A stretch of 48,375 bases of DNA from Flavobacteriales bacterium. GTDB taxonomy: Bacteria; Bacteroidota; Bacteroidia; Flavobacteriales_F; PHOS-HE28. Location: assembly GCA_016718655.1 (NCBI GenBank), contig JADKCV010000030.1:1-48375 (forward strand), written 5' to 3'. The notes under the pieces were generated by a model. The model worked only from the letters and a program-made list of their open reading frames with translations. It had not been told where the DNA came from and searched no databases. The position numbers and the translations under genes were made by a program. Numbering within the stretch: the first letter of the stretch is position 1; each line of letters begins with the position of its first letter. Positions 33,420-41,246 of this stretch are shown one piece after another.

Positions 33420-36326
33420 TTAGCGCAGCAAGGTGACCGATCCCGCTACCTTCTTGTTCTCCTGATAGGGCAACCGGTAGGACACCCGGTAGGCATAGAC
33501 CCCTGCACCGAGCTGTCTTCCTTTGGAATTGCCATCCCAACGTTGGAGCGGATCGGTGGCCGAGAACACGAGTTCGCCCCACCGATCGAAGACCTGGATC
33601 ACGTAGTCCTTCGCCGCGCATTCGGTAACGCCACCCCACAGGTCATTGATACCGTCATTGTTCGGGCTGAAGGAGGCAGGGACCCATACACTGCATGAAT
33701 CCGTGCAATCCTGTGCTCGAATGGTCCGCTCCACCACCACCACACCACAGGTCAACGTGGCTTCCAGCGTCACCTTCACCTCCCCTTCGGCGGTGAACCG
33801 TACCAGGGGATCGACCGCCATGGATGCATGCGCCGCACCGTGGAAGGACCAATGTGCGGAGACCACCGTGGAGTCCGCCACCAAGGTGAACTGGACCGGC
33901 TCCTGCAGGCAGCGTGCATCTTCCACGAAGTCTGCCTCACACAAGCAATCCATGTTCATCACTTGGGCGATCGCCTCATCCACACACCCGTTCGCATCGG
34001 TCACGGATATGACATAGGTACCTGCTTCGTGGATCGCGGTGGGATCGCTCACGGGTGCGCCGTTCCAGGTGTAGGTCACCGTCACGTCCGCTACCGGGAA
34101 CACCGTGCTCAGGTCCACCGTCTGCCAAGGGCACAGTGTGAACGTCTGATCGGGGCCCAGTTCGGGTGCAGGAGTTATCGTCAGCTCCAGCAAGGCCAAG
34201 TCGGTGCATCCATTGGCGAACGTGGCCACCAATTGATAGATACCGCTGCTCGTCACGTCCTCCGGACCATCCACAGGCACGCCGTTCAGGCTCCATTCCA
34301 AGCTGCCGTTCACCTGCGGGAAAGCGGAATTCAGATCCACGGGAACACCGGAACACACGCCCAACGCCACATCGGGCCCCAGGTACGGCGTAGGCAGCAA
34401 CTGCACGTCCGCAAGCAGCGTGTCCGAACAACCGTAGCCATTGGTGAGCACCAATTGGTAGGTGCCCGCCTCATCCACCGCCGTGGGATCGGGAACAGCC
34501 GTGCCATTCAGGGTCCAGTTGGCGGTACTGGTGCCGCTCACGACCAGTTCGCTCAGGTCCACCGTCGCACCGGCACACACGCTCAACTCCACATCGGCAC
34601 CGAGCACCGGCGCGGCTTGCAGGATGACATTCACGAAGGCCGTATCACGGCAGTTGTCCACTGTGCTCACCACCAGGCGATAGGTGCCGCCCTCGTCCAC
34701 CACGCCGGGATCAGCCACCGGTGCACCACCCATTGTCCACGTCGCATTCAAGCCCTGCGTGTCGAACAGTTCGGTCAGATCGACCACCTCGCCCGCGCAC
34801 ATCGTCATCGATTGGTCCGGCCCAAGCATCGGGGAATCGAAGATGGTCACTGTAACGGTCGCCGTATCACTACAGTCCGATCCGTTCGTGAGCACCAACT
34901 GATACGTCCCTTCTTGGTTCACCGCTTCGGGCATCCATACAGGTGTACCGGTCAGGGTCCATGTCGCACTGCCGGCGCTCAGATCGTACAATGTGGTCAG
35001 ATCGACGGTTCCGTTGGAACACAAGTCCACGATGCCGTTCGGTCCCAGATCCGGTGCGGGTGCCAGTTGCAGGTCGACGACTGCACTGGCCGGACACCCG
35101 GAACCGTCATCGACCTCCAAGGTGTACAAACCCGGATCCGTTGCCGCACCCGGACTTCCGAAAGGCTGTCCGCCGAAGGACCATGAACTGCTCAGGCCCG
35201 CCGTGTTGTACAGGGTGGTCAGGTCAGCGCTCGCCCCTGGACAGATGCTGACCACCTGATCGGGACCGAGCGAAATGCTGCCCTCGCTCAAGGTTACCAG
35301 CGCGGTGTCGTTGCAACCCGCCATGTTGCTACCGATCAGTTGGTACGATCCGGGTTCCGTGGCCCCTTGGGCATTGCCGTTGGAAATGGGGATCCCTTCG
35401 AACGACCAACTGGAGTATTGCCAAGGATGCGCGAACAAGGCGGTCAGGTCCACGGCTTGCGATGGATCACAGACCGTGATGCTCTGATCGGGACCAAGGT
35501 CCACCTGGCTTTGGACAATGAGTTCCACAGAACCGTAGAAATAACAATTGTTCAACCAGTCGTAATAGTCGGCATAGTACGATCCTGGTTCGGTGACATT
35601 CGTGGGGTCGGCCACCGCGCTACCAAGAGGCCCGGAATAGACCAAGGGCACGCCCCAGCCTTGGTCCAGCATGGACGTCAGGTCGATCGCCCCCCCTGGG
35701 CAGATGTATTCGTTGTAGAAGCCCAGGTCGACCGTGCACGGTGGTGGAGGGCTGGAGTTCCCGAATCCGAAGCCGCCGGAACCGGAACCGCCATTGAACC
35801 AACCCGGGGTCCAAGTGCCACCAGGCCCCTGCCCGCCGTTCGCACAGGCCGTATCGATCACCGTGATCGTCCATACACCGTTCGGGTCCTCACCTGTGAA
35901 GGTGTTGAAGCTCCCTCCTTGTGGCATCCACCATCCTGTGAAGGGTGCTGCAGCGCCAGCGATGCTATTCGAACTGTAGAAGCCGAAGTGCGTATCCGTA
36001 TAGTTCTCACCACCCGCGCCATTGAAGGCCGACAGCACCAAGGTGGTCCCCATCGGCGAGGTCAGGTTGATCTGCAAGGTCTGTGGATGATCGGTCGTGA
36101 TGTTCATCCAGAGGTTGTCCAAATAGACACCCCCCATGCCCCAGCTAGGGTCCACCAATGGCCCAAGACCATTCACCGTGGCAGTGAATTCACTGGTATC
36201 ACAGAGCGGGATGGCACCACTGGTGAAGGAATAATCCTGCGCCATCAAGACCGTAGCCCCATGCCCAAGGCCTGTGGCCATGAGGAGCATCGCTGAAAGG
36301 CGGGCAAGGGGGCGCAGGGTATCCAT
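33420..36326 (-). CDS. Large T9SS type B surface protein with eight Ig/PKD-like repeats
   Basis: 968 residues from ATG 36326 (signal peptide RLSAMLLMATGLGHGATVLMAQ). The N-terminal domain (about 30-190) resembles a proprotein-convertase P domain: LWMNITTDHPQTLQINLTSPMGT and DPNGVWTITVIDTAC. Eight repeats of about 80 residues follow, each starting near LGPDQ...VC and ending CxDTA-like, with one Cys pair per repeat (for example SICPGASADLTTLY and GCNDTALVTL). The last 90 residues are the gliding-motility-type C-terminal domain: VPASFSPNNDGINDLWG, IQVFDRWGELVFS, LGAGVYAYRVSY, the type B T9SS signal. Probably a stalk-like adhesin. A TATCTTCG box lies upstream. Confidence 0.88.
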   Translation of the reverse strand: MDTLRPLARLSAMLLMATGLGHGATVLMAQDYSFTSGAIPLCDTSEFTATVNGLGPLVDPSWGMGGVYLDNLWMNITTDHPQTLQINLTSPMGTTLVLSAFNGAGGENYTDTHFGFYSSNSIAGAAAPFTGWWMPQGGSFNTFTGEDPNGVWTITVIDTACANGGQGPGGTWTPGWFNGGSGSGGFGFGNSSPPPPCTVDLGFYNEYICPGGAIDLTSMLDQGWGVPLVYSGPLGSAVADPTNVTEPGSYYADYYDWLNNCYFYGSVELIVQSQVDLGPDQSITVCDPSQAVDLTALFAHPWQYSSWSFEGIPISNGNAQGATEPGSYQLIGSNMAGCNDTALVTLSEGSISLGPDQVVSICPGASADLTTLYNTAGLSSSWSFGGQPFGSPGAATDPGLYTLEVDDGSGCPASAVVDLQLAPAPDLGPNGIVDLCSNGTVDLTTLYDLSAGSATWTLTGTPVWMPEAVNQEGTYQLVLTNGSDCSDTATVTVTIFDSPMLGPDQSMTMCAGEVVDLTELFDTQGLNATWTMGGAPVADPGVVDEGGTYRLVVSTVDNCRDTAFVNVILQAAPVLGADVELSVCAGATVDLSELVVSGTSTANWTLNGTAVPDPTAVDEAGTYQLVLTNGYGCSDTLLADVQLLPTPYLGPDVALGVCSGVPVDLNSAFPQVNGSLEWSLNGVPVDGPEDVTSSGIYQLVATFANGCTDLALLELTITPAPELGPDQTFTLCPWQTVDLSTVFPVADVTVTYTWNGAPVSDPTAIHEAGTYVISVTDANGCVDEAIAQVMNMDCLCEADFVEDARCLQEPVQFTLVADSTVVSAHWSFHGAAHASMAVDPLVRFTAEGEVKVTLEATLTCGVVVVERTIRAQDCTDSCSVWVPASFSPNNDGINDLWGGVTECAAKDYVIQVFDRWGELVFSATDPLQRWDGNSKGRQLGAGVYAYRVSYRLPYQENKKVAGSVTLLR

Positions 36327-36381
36327 CGTGTTCCGTGTCACACCTATGACGCCAAAGGGCCCGGTAGGTTGCTCAGGACCA

Positions 36382-36389
36382 CGAAGATA
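36382..36389 (-). promoter_or_regulatory. TATCTTCG promoter-like box of the T9SS type B gene
   Basis: Minus-strand TATCTTCG, 55 nt before the start at 36326, within a short inverted repeat cgaag-ata-cttcg (36382-36394). Same octamer as at 28746 and 42469. Confidence 0.45.
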
Positions 36390-36477
36390 CTTCGCACCCT
36401 GAGGCATCGTCCGTGCGCATCGGATACCGCCAATGCGCACCAAGGCACCGCGGCCTGGCCTCGGGTGGAGGCGTGCC

Positions 36478-36485
36478 TAGCTTTG
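36478..36485 (+). promoter_or_regulatory. TAnnTTTG promoter box of the DinB-like gene
   Basis: TAGCTTTG, perfect consensus, 9 nt before ATG 36495. It fixes the start codon, since the open frame extends to 36369. Confidence 0.6.
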
Positions 36486-36494
36486 GCACTCCCT

Positions 36495-37058
36495 ATGGAC
36501 CACGCCACCACCTACCTCCTCAGCGCACGCCATCAGTTCACCTATTACAAGGCACTTGGCGAACGCACCTTCGCCCAAGTGGACGACGCGCAACTGTTCT
36601 GGCGCGCCGACCCTGAAGCCAATTCCATCGCCATCATCGTACAGCACCTTCATGGCAACATGCGGTCCCGGTGGACCGACCTGCTCACGAGCGATGGGGA
36701 GAAGGAATGGCGCCAACGCGACCTGGAGTTCGAAGAGGTGATCACGGACAGGGCCACGCTCCTGGCGCGCTGGGAGGAAGGCTGGCAAAGCCTGTTCCAT
36801 GCCCTGGACACGCTGAACACCGCGAACTTCGACAGTACCGTGTACATCCGTGCGCAGGCCCACACCATCACCGACGCGGTGAACCGCCAGCTGTGCCACT
36901 ACGCGTACCACGTGGGGCAGATCGTGCTGCTGGGGCGTATGCTGAAGGGCGTGCCGTGGAGCAGCCTGTCCATCCCACGCGGCAACTCCGGCGCATTCAA
37001 CCAGGAGAAGTTCGCGCGCGGTGCACATGGCGGGCATTTCACTGACGAATTGAAGTAG
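36495..37058 (+). CDS. DinB/DUF1572-like four-helix protein
   Basis: 187 residues of mostly helical sequence matching DUF1572 of the DinB/YfiT superfamily: QFTYYKALGERTFAQVDD, ANSIAIIVQHLHGNMRSRW, LFHALDTL and the terminal RQLCHYAYHVGQIVLLGRMLKG. The putative metal ligands are His in QHLHGN and His in CHYAYHVGQ. Superfamily members are thiol-dependent transferases or metalloenzymes; the substrate here is unknown. The start at ATG 36495 is supported by the promoter box just before it. It lies 149 nt upstream of the methyltransferase on the same strand, so co-transcription is possible but not shown. Confidence 0.8.
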   Translation: MDHATTYLLSARHQFTYYKALGERTFAQVDDAQLFWRADPEANSIAIIVQHLHGNMRSRWTDLLTSDGEKEWRQRDLEFEEVITDRATLLARWEEGWQSLFHALDTLNTANFDSTVYIRAQAHTITDAVNRQLCHYAYHVGQIVLLGRMLKGVPWSSLSIPRGNSGAFNQEKFARGAHGGHFTDELK

Positions 37059-37176
37059 TTCGGGATCGAGTGCCATCATCCTCGAAAGTGCGCGATGATG
37101 ACGATCATGAAGCAGGTGCCAAGGACCCCACCGACGCGGCAGGACCGACGCGCGCAACAGCCAGGGCAGGATCGGG

Positions 37177-37184
37177 TATCTTGT
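37177..37184 (+). promoter_or_regulatory. Promoter-like box of the methyltransferase-CMAH-like operon
   Basis: TATCTTGT, a loose match to TAnnTTTG and close to TATCTTCG, 23 nt before ATG 37208. Confidence 0.35.
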
Positions 37185-37207
37185 CCAGCAAATGCCGATC
37201 GTACGCG

Positions 37208-37897
37208 ATGAAGGACCTCCGCAGTGAACAATGGGATGCGAGCTACGCAAGGAAGGAGAACCACATCCAGTACCCCAAGGAAGAGGTCGTCAAGTTCCTC
37301 AGTCGCCATGTCCGGCGTAAGGTGGGACGGAATACGTTCGTGGATGTGCTCTCCACCTCCGGACGGTTGCGCGGTCTGGACCTCGGTTGTGGCATCGGCA
37401 GGCAGACGGTCCTGCTCGAAGAGTTCGGCATCCATGCCCATGGTGTGGACATCTCCGCCAATGCCCTGGTCGAAGCGCGTGCTATGGCCCGTGAGCTGGG
37501 TTACGCCATGGACGACCGTTTCCTGCTATTGACGGATACGCAACTGCCCTTCGATGCGGGGGCGTTCGATATCGCCGTGGTGGATTCCGTGCTGGACAGC
37601 ATGGAGTTCACTTTCGCCCGGCAGTACATGCATGAACTGGACCGCACCGTTGACCACCTCGTGTACATCAGCCTGATCGCCGTGGGTTCCCAGGGTGCCG
37701 AAGCCGCACTGGATGCCGAGGTGACCGGTGTACACGAGCACAACACCATACAGGGCTACTACGATGCCGCACGGGTCGAAGCGTTGATCAGCGGCACGAA
37801 CTTCACCATCCGTTCCATGTACCGCACCAGCGAAGAGGACATGGATGGCCGCGTAAGGAACGCGCGCTACCACATCATCCTGCACAAACAGCCGTAG
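37208..37897 (+). CDS. SAM-dependent methyltransferase of the glycan-cluster type
   Basis: 229 residues from ATG 37208. Class I fold with motif I LDLGCGIGRQTVLL, acidic strand-2 end HGVDISANALVEA and motif around FDIAVVDSVLDSM. The N-terminal block EQWDASYARKENHIQYPKEEVVKFL is, from memory, characteristic of methyltransferases found in LPS- and flagellin-glycan clusters, which act on sugars or sugar nucleotides. Its stop is 5 nt before the ATG of the CMAH-like protein (and overlaps a GTG alternative), so the two are translationally linked and probably act on the same sugar. The substrate is unknown. Confidence 0.82.
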   Translation: MKDLRSEQWDASYARKENHIQYPKEEVVKFLSRHVRRKVGRNTFVDVLSTSGRLRGLDLGCGIGRQTVLLEEFGIHAHGVDISANALVEARAMARELGYAMDDRFLLLTDTQLPFDAGAFDIAVVDSVLDSMEFTFARQYMHELDRTVDHLVYISLIAVGSQGAEAALDAEVTGVHEHNTIQGYYDAARVEALISGTNFTIRSMYRTSEEDMDGRVRNARYHIILHKQP

Positions 37898-37902
37898 TGA
37901 TC

Positions 37903-39582
37903 ATGCGTCGGCTCGGTGAACTTCAACTGCGCACGGAGGATAGGAGCCGCACCATCCTGCGCAAAGACCTCGTGGTCGGAGTGAACGATACGGGCGGACA
38001 CTTCGTGCGCATCCGTGATGATGGGTCCATCGCCTATGTCATCGACAAGGTCTGCGACCATGCCGGTGGTCGCCTCATCCTCAAGGAGGGCAAGGCCATA
38101 TGCCCCATGCACGGCTGGCGGCTCGACCTGGACGATCTGCGCTACAACGATAGCCATGTGCGCAAGAGCACCACGGACCACACCCTGGACCAGGCGGGCA
38201 ACATCGTGCTGTCGGAAGCGGTCGGTCACCTCTTCGACCCCTTCAAGGGCGAAAAGAAAGGGGCCGTACGCGTGCGCTGGTTGAACCATGCCACGGTGCA
38301 TGTGGAGTGCAACGGTAAGACCCTCGTCACCGACCCCTGGCTCTTCGGACCGGCCTTCATGACCGGTTGGTGGCTCGCATCACCCAGCCCGGCCGACAGC
38401 GTGGAGCTCCTCAAACAGGCCGACCACATCTTCATCTCGCACAACCATCCGGACCACCTCCACGCCGAGACCCTTTCCGTGCTGCCGCGCGACAAACCCT
38501 TGCTGGTGGCCGACTTCAAGACCCGATCCTGCGAGAAGTACCTGCGCGCATTGGGATTCACCAACGTCACCGCCCTACCGTTCAAGGAGGTGCATCAACT
38601 GGGAGAGCACTTCCACATCAGCGTGCTCAAGTCCGGCGACTTCCGTGATGACTCGGGACTCTATATCTGCGCCAATGGACACTCCTTCCTGCTCACGGTG
38701 GACTGCAACTTCCTCAACCACCATGTGCTGCCCCGGGACCTGGACCTGCTGATGACCTCCTTCGCCGGTGGCGCCAGTGGTTTCCCGCTATGCTTTGATA
38801 ACCTGGGCCCCGAAGAGAAGCAGAACGTACTGGAACGGAACAAGGCCTCGCTCCGCTTCATGGTGACGCAGTACATCAAGACCACCCGGCCACGGTACTA
38901 CATGCCCTATGCCGGCATGTTCACCGAACGCGCTCCTCGGGATGCTTATATCCTTGAACACAATGCCAAGAACAGTGCCTCCATGTTCAGCGAGTTGGCT
39001 CGCACCGCCGGGGCCGCGTTGGTCCGTCCCGCCCATGAGCACCAGCTGCACTTCGCCGATGGCGATCTGACGCTCGAGCCGGTGGACGTTGGACACCTGG
39101 TCCCTGAGGAACCCCTTGTCTACCTCGAAGCCTTGGCGCGCGAGTACCCCTATGATGCCGAACGCGTCATCGACTACCTCAAGAGCTCCGGTTATCGCGG
39201 TGATCGTATCCTGTATCTCATCCCCACCGATGACGCCTTCCAACCCACGCACTACCCGGTGATCCGGTCCGACTTCAAGCGGAACGTGCATGAACGGGTC
39301 ACCCTGGCCGACATCGTGCCTGAGCAAGCGGGCATGAGCGTATTGCAACTCCACATCCGACGCGAGGTGCTCATGTGCGTGGTGGAGAACCAGTTGCCGT
39401 GGGAGGACTTCTCCATCGGGTTCCAAATGCGGGTGTTGCGCGCACCGAACACCTATGAGTCCGACCTGTGGTACCACTTCACCAACGTGTACATCGCCGG
39501 ACACCACTTCCGGTACTCCTCCTTCTGTGGGGCATGCACCGTGGTGGAACAGAATCCCATCTGGGCCTCGCGGCGCGTATGA
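37903..39582 (+). CDS. Rieske plus metallo-beta-lactamase-fold protein resembling CMP-Neu5Ac hydroxylase
   Basis: 559 residues from ATG 37903 (GTG 37897 adds two). The N-terminal Rieske [2Fe-2S] domain has C51-x-H53 and C67-x2-H70 (CDHAGG...CPMHGW). A metallo-beta-lactamase-like domain follows with ISHNHPDHLHAETL. The stretches LVTDPWLFGPAFMTGWWL, LLTVDCN and TSFAGGASGFPLCF match, in order, what I recall of animal CMP-N-acetylneuraminate hydroxylase (VFDPWLIGPAFARGWWL, TVDC, SDFAGGASGFP), as do YMPYAGMFTE and a late ENQLPWEDFSIGFQMR. The animal enzyme hydroxylates the N-acetyl group of CMP-sialic acid using cytochrome b5. The real substrate here could be a bacterial nonulosonate or another activated sugar. 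No reductase is adjacent. Confidence 0.8.
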   Translation: MRRLGELQLRTEDRSRTILRKDLVVGVNDTGGHFVRIRDDGSIAYVIDKVCDHAGGRLILKEGKAICPMHGWRLDLDDLRYNDSHVRKSTTDHTLDQAGNIVLSEAVGHLFDPFKGEKKGAVRVRWLNHATVHVECNGKTLVTDPWLFGPAFMTGWWLASPSPADSVELLKQADHIFISHNHPDHLHAETLSVLPRDKPLLVADFKTRSCEKYLRALGFTNVTALPFKEVHQLGEHFHISVLKSGDFRDDSGLYICANGHSFLLTVDCNFLNHHVLPRDLDLLMTSFAGGASGFPLCFDNLGPEEKQNVLERNKASLRFMVTQYIKTTRPRYYMPYAGMFTERAPRDAYILEHNAKNSASMFSELARTAGAALVRPAHEHQLHFADGDLTLEPVDVGHLVPEEPLVYLEALAREYPYDAERVIDYLKSSGYRGDRILYLIPTDDAFQPTHYPVIRSDFKRNVHERVTLADIVPEQAGMSVLQLHIRREVLMCVVENQLPWEDFSIGFQMRVLRAPNTYESDLWYHFTNVYIAGHHFRYSSFCGACTVVEQNPIWASRRV

Positions 39583-39622
39583 CCTTTCAACAGGGTTGCG
39601 CCGACCTATGCAGGGTGTCGCG

Positions 39623-40798
39623 CTACTCGATGAACACCTGCCGTTCCAGGTCCACTTCCAACGTATCGCTTCCGCGTACCAGCCGCATGTGGATCCGGTC
39701 CTTGTCCCGCTCCACCTTGTTCAGCTGATAGCGACAGACATCCTCAGCACTGAGACCGACCAGGTCCGTGGTATCGATACGCAACACCTCATCCCCCACC
39801 TGCACGGGGATCGAGCGTCCTTCCACCACTTCCACCACCCGCGCACGGCCTTCCTCGAAACGGTACCACATACCGAAACCCTCCATCACCTGGGGAGCTG
39901 CGCTCGGACGTCGATCGAGGTACACCCGCCGGGTCGACCAATCGAGTACGAAGAGGTGGTCCTTCAGGAACCGATTGCCCAACAGGTTGCTCTTGCCGCC
40001 TTCGATCAGCTGGTGCTCGAAGGTCCTGCCATCCAACGTCACCGCCTGTTTCATCGTGAACATCCGCTCATTGGCAGCTGCCCCATAGATCCCCAGAGCG
40101 CCCGACCCATAGGACGTGATGAAGCGCTCTCCATTCGTAGCCTCCATGTGGTGCGCGTAATCGTTGAACACCGACACGTGGCCTGAGGAGCCCGTGTCGA
40201 AGGTGAAGGCCACCTTCTTTCCATTCACCTCGCCCTTCACCTTCGGGGTCTTCTTGTTGTCCTCATGGAAGGCCAACGCCAGATCGAAGGTGTCCACACC
40301 GAAGGCCGTGATGTCCCGCGAGGCGATCGCCTCCTTGTTCGTATAGTCGAACTTCCAGATCAGTTCGGACAACAGGTTCGCACCGATGAAGCCATCGATG
40401 CCGAAACACGCGGTGGACATCGCCTTGAGGTCGATGGCTAGGCAGGCGATGTTCCTGAACTCCATGTTGCCCAAGCGCAACGAGGGGATCACGGAGAGGA
40501 TCTGCTTCGCCTTGTTCTTCTGGGAGTCCACCACCCTCAAGGCTCGCTCCTCCTTCAGCCCGAGCGCCTCGTACAACTCCATGGAGATCACCGTCGGTGC
40601 ACCTGTATCCAGGATGAACTTGTACGGCCGGCCTTCGATGACCACTTGGCAGAACAACAGGTCGTTCGTGATCTCCAACGCCACACGCTCCGTGCGGGCC
40701 TGCATCACCACCTCTCCACCGTTGACCAACTTCCGCCCGAACCCACAGCCCCCGTGGAGCACCATCAGCACACTGAACAACGCGATCGACTTCTTCAT
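39623..40798 (-). CDS. Retropepsin-like aspartyl protease with PDZ domain, lipoprotein
   Basis: 391 residues. Signal with lipobox-like VLHGGC (Cys about residue 18). Two aspartyl-protease half-sites: FILDTGAPTVIS near residue 61 and FTFDTGSSGHVSV near residue 200, each with DTG; hydrophobic LLGNRFL-type strands follow. The C-terminus (about 305-390) is a PDZ-like domain (VGDEVLRIDTTDLVGLSAEDV). This pairing is frequent in Bacteroidota and is placed in the envelope; its substrates are unknown. It converges on the CMAH-like gene with a 40-bp gap, and a weak TACATTTA box lies 40 nt before its start. Confidence 0.85.
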   Translation of the reverse strand: MKKSIALFSVLMVLHGGCGFGRKLVNGGEVVMQARTERVALEITNDLLFCQVVIEGRPYKFILDTGAPTVISMELYEALGLKEERALRVVDSQKNKAKQILSVIPSLRLGNMEFRNIACLAIDLKAMSTACFGIDGFIGANLLSELIWKFDYTNKEAIASRDITAFGVDTFDLALAFHEDNKKTPKVKGEVNGKKVAFTFDTGSSGHVSVFNDYAHHMEATNGERFITSYGSGALGIYGAAANERMFTMKQAVTLDGRTFEHQLIEGGKSNLLGNRFLKDHLFVLDWSTRRVYLDRRPSAAPQVMEGFGMWYRFEEGRARVVEVVEGRSIPVQVGDEVLRIDTTDLVGLSAEDVCRYQLNKVERDKDRIHMRLVRGSDTLEVDLERQVFIE

Positions 40799-40838
40799 GG
40801 GACAAGGGATCTCCTACGGCAGGTGGGATGGTTCCGGG

Positions 40839-40846
40839 TAAATGTA
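40839..40846 (-). promoter_or_regulatory. Weak promoter-like box of the aspartyl protease gene
   Basis: Minus-strand TACATTTA (one mismatch from TAnnTTTG), about 40 nt before the start at 40798. Confidence 0.3.
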
Positions 40847-40856
40847 CCGATCGGAT

Positions 40857-40879
40857 CCCTCCTACTTCACCACGTTCAC
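40857..40879 (-). repeat. Shared 23-bp gene end, copy 1
   Basis: Identical to 42510-42532. It covers the last codons (encoding YVNVVK, preceded by Gly), the stop and a few bases downstream of a small lipoprotein gene. Confidence 0.6.
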
Positions 40880-41080
40880 GTAGCCACTTACTCCGGCCTG
40901 ATAGCGCACGCTCGTACCATCCACGCTCAACGAGAACGACGCTGGACCTGAAATGGGATAGGTGGGCGCCGGTGTTGGCGCAGGACTTGGACTCGATGTG
41001 GGCTCATCCTCATCCTTGCTACACGCTGAAAGGGACAGCAGGCCAAGTAGTAGCATGGCCTGGAATTTCGCGGGCATCAT
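40862..41080 (-). CDS. Small lipoprotein, possibly truncated or chimeric
   Basis: 72 residues. Lipobox LLSLSAC with a following acidic KDEDEP stretch, the usual surface-exposure context in Bacteroidota, then a Pro/Ser/Thr linker and a short beta segment (FSLSVDGTSVRYQAG) that looks like the start of a larger domain. The end SGYVNVVK is shared with the T9SS type B mini-protein at 42515, including 23 bp of DNA. It may be a genuine mini-lipoprotein or the product of recombination that replaced its C-terminus. Function unknown. Confidence 0.55.
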   Translation of the reverse strand: MMPAKFQAMLLLGLLSLSACSKDEDEPTSSPSPAPTPAPTYPISGPASFSLSVDGTSVRYQAGVSGYVNVVK

Positions 41081-41146
41081 CTCTTGTTGGTGTTGTTCGC
41101 GGGGAAATATTCATGTACTTCCCGATCCACGCACCGCGTCGCTAAA

Positions 41147-41176
41147 AGCCTGGGATAACGCGGATCAACCCGGGCT
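41147..41176 (-). terminator. Hairpin after the YCF48-repeat gene
   Basis: Arms agcctggg (41147-41154) and cccgggct (41169-41176) pair with one mismatch (G-U in one transcript). It lies 70 nt downstream of the minus-strand stop at 41247. Confidence 0.4.
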
Positions 41177-41246
41177 CCTGTCCTGTGTGGTCGCAGGTTA
41201 CCCTCGGATAGCGACCAGGCTTGCACCCTTCAGAACCGGCAGTGGG

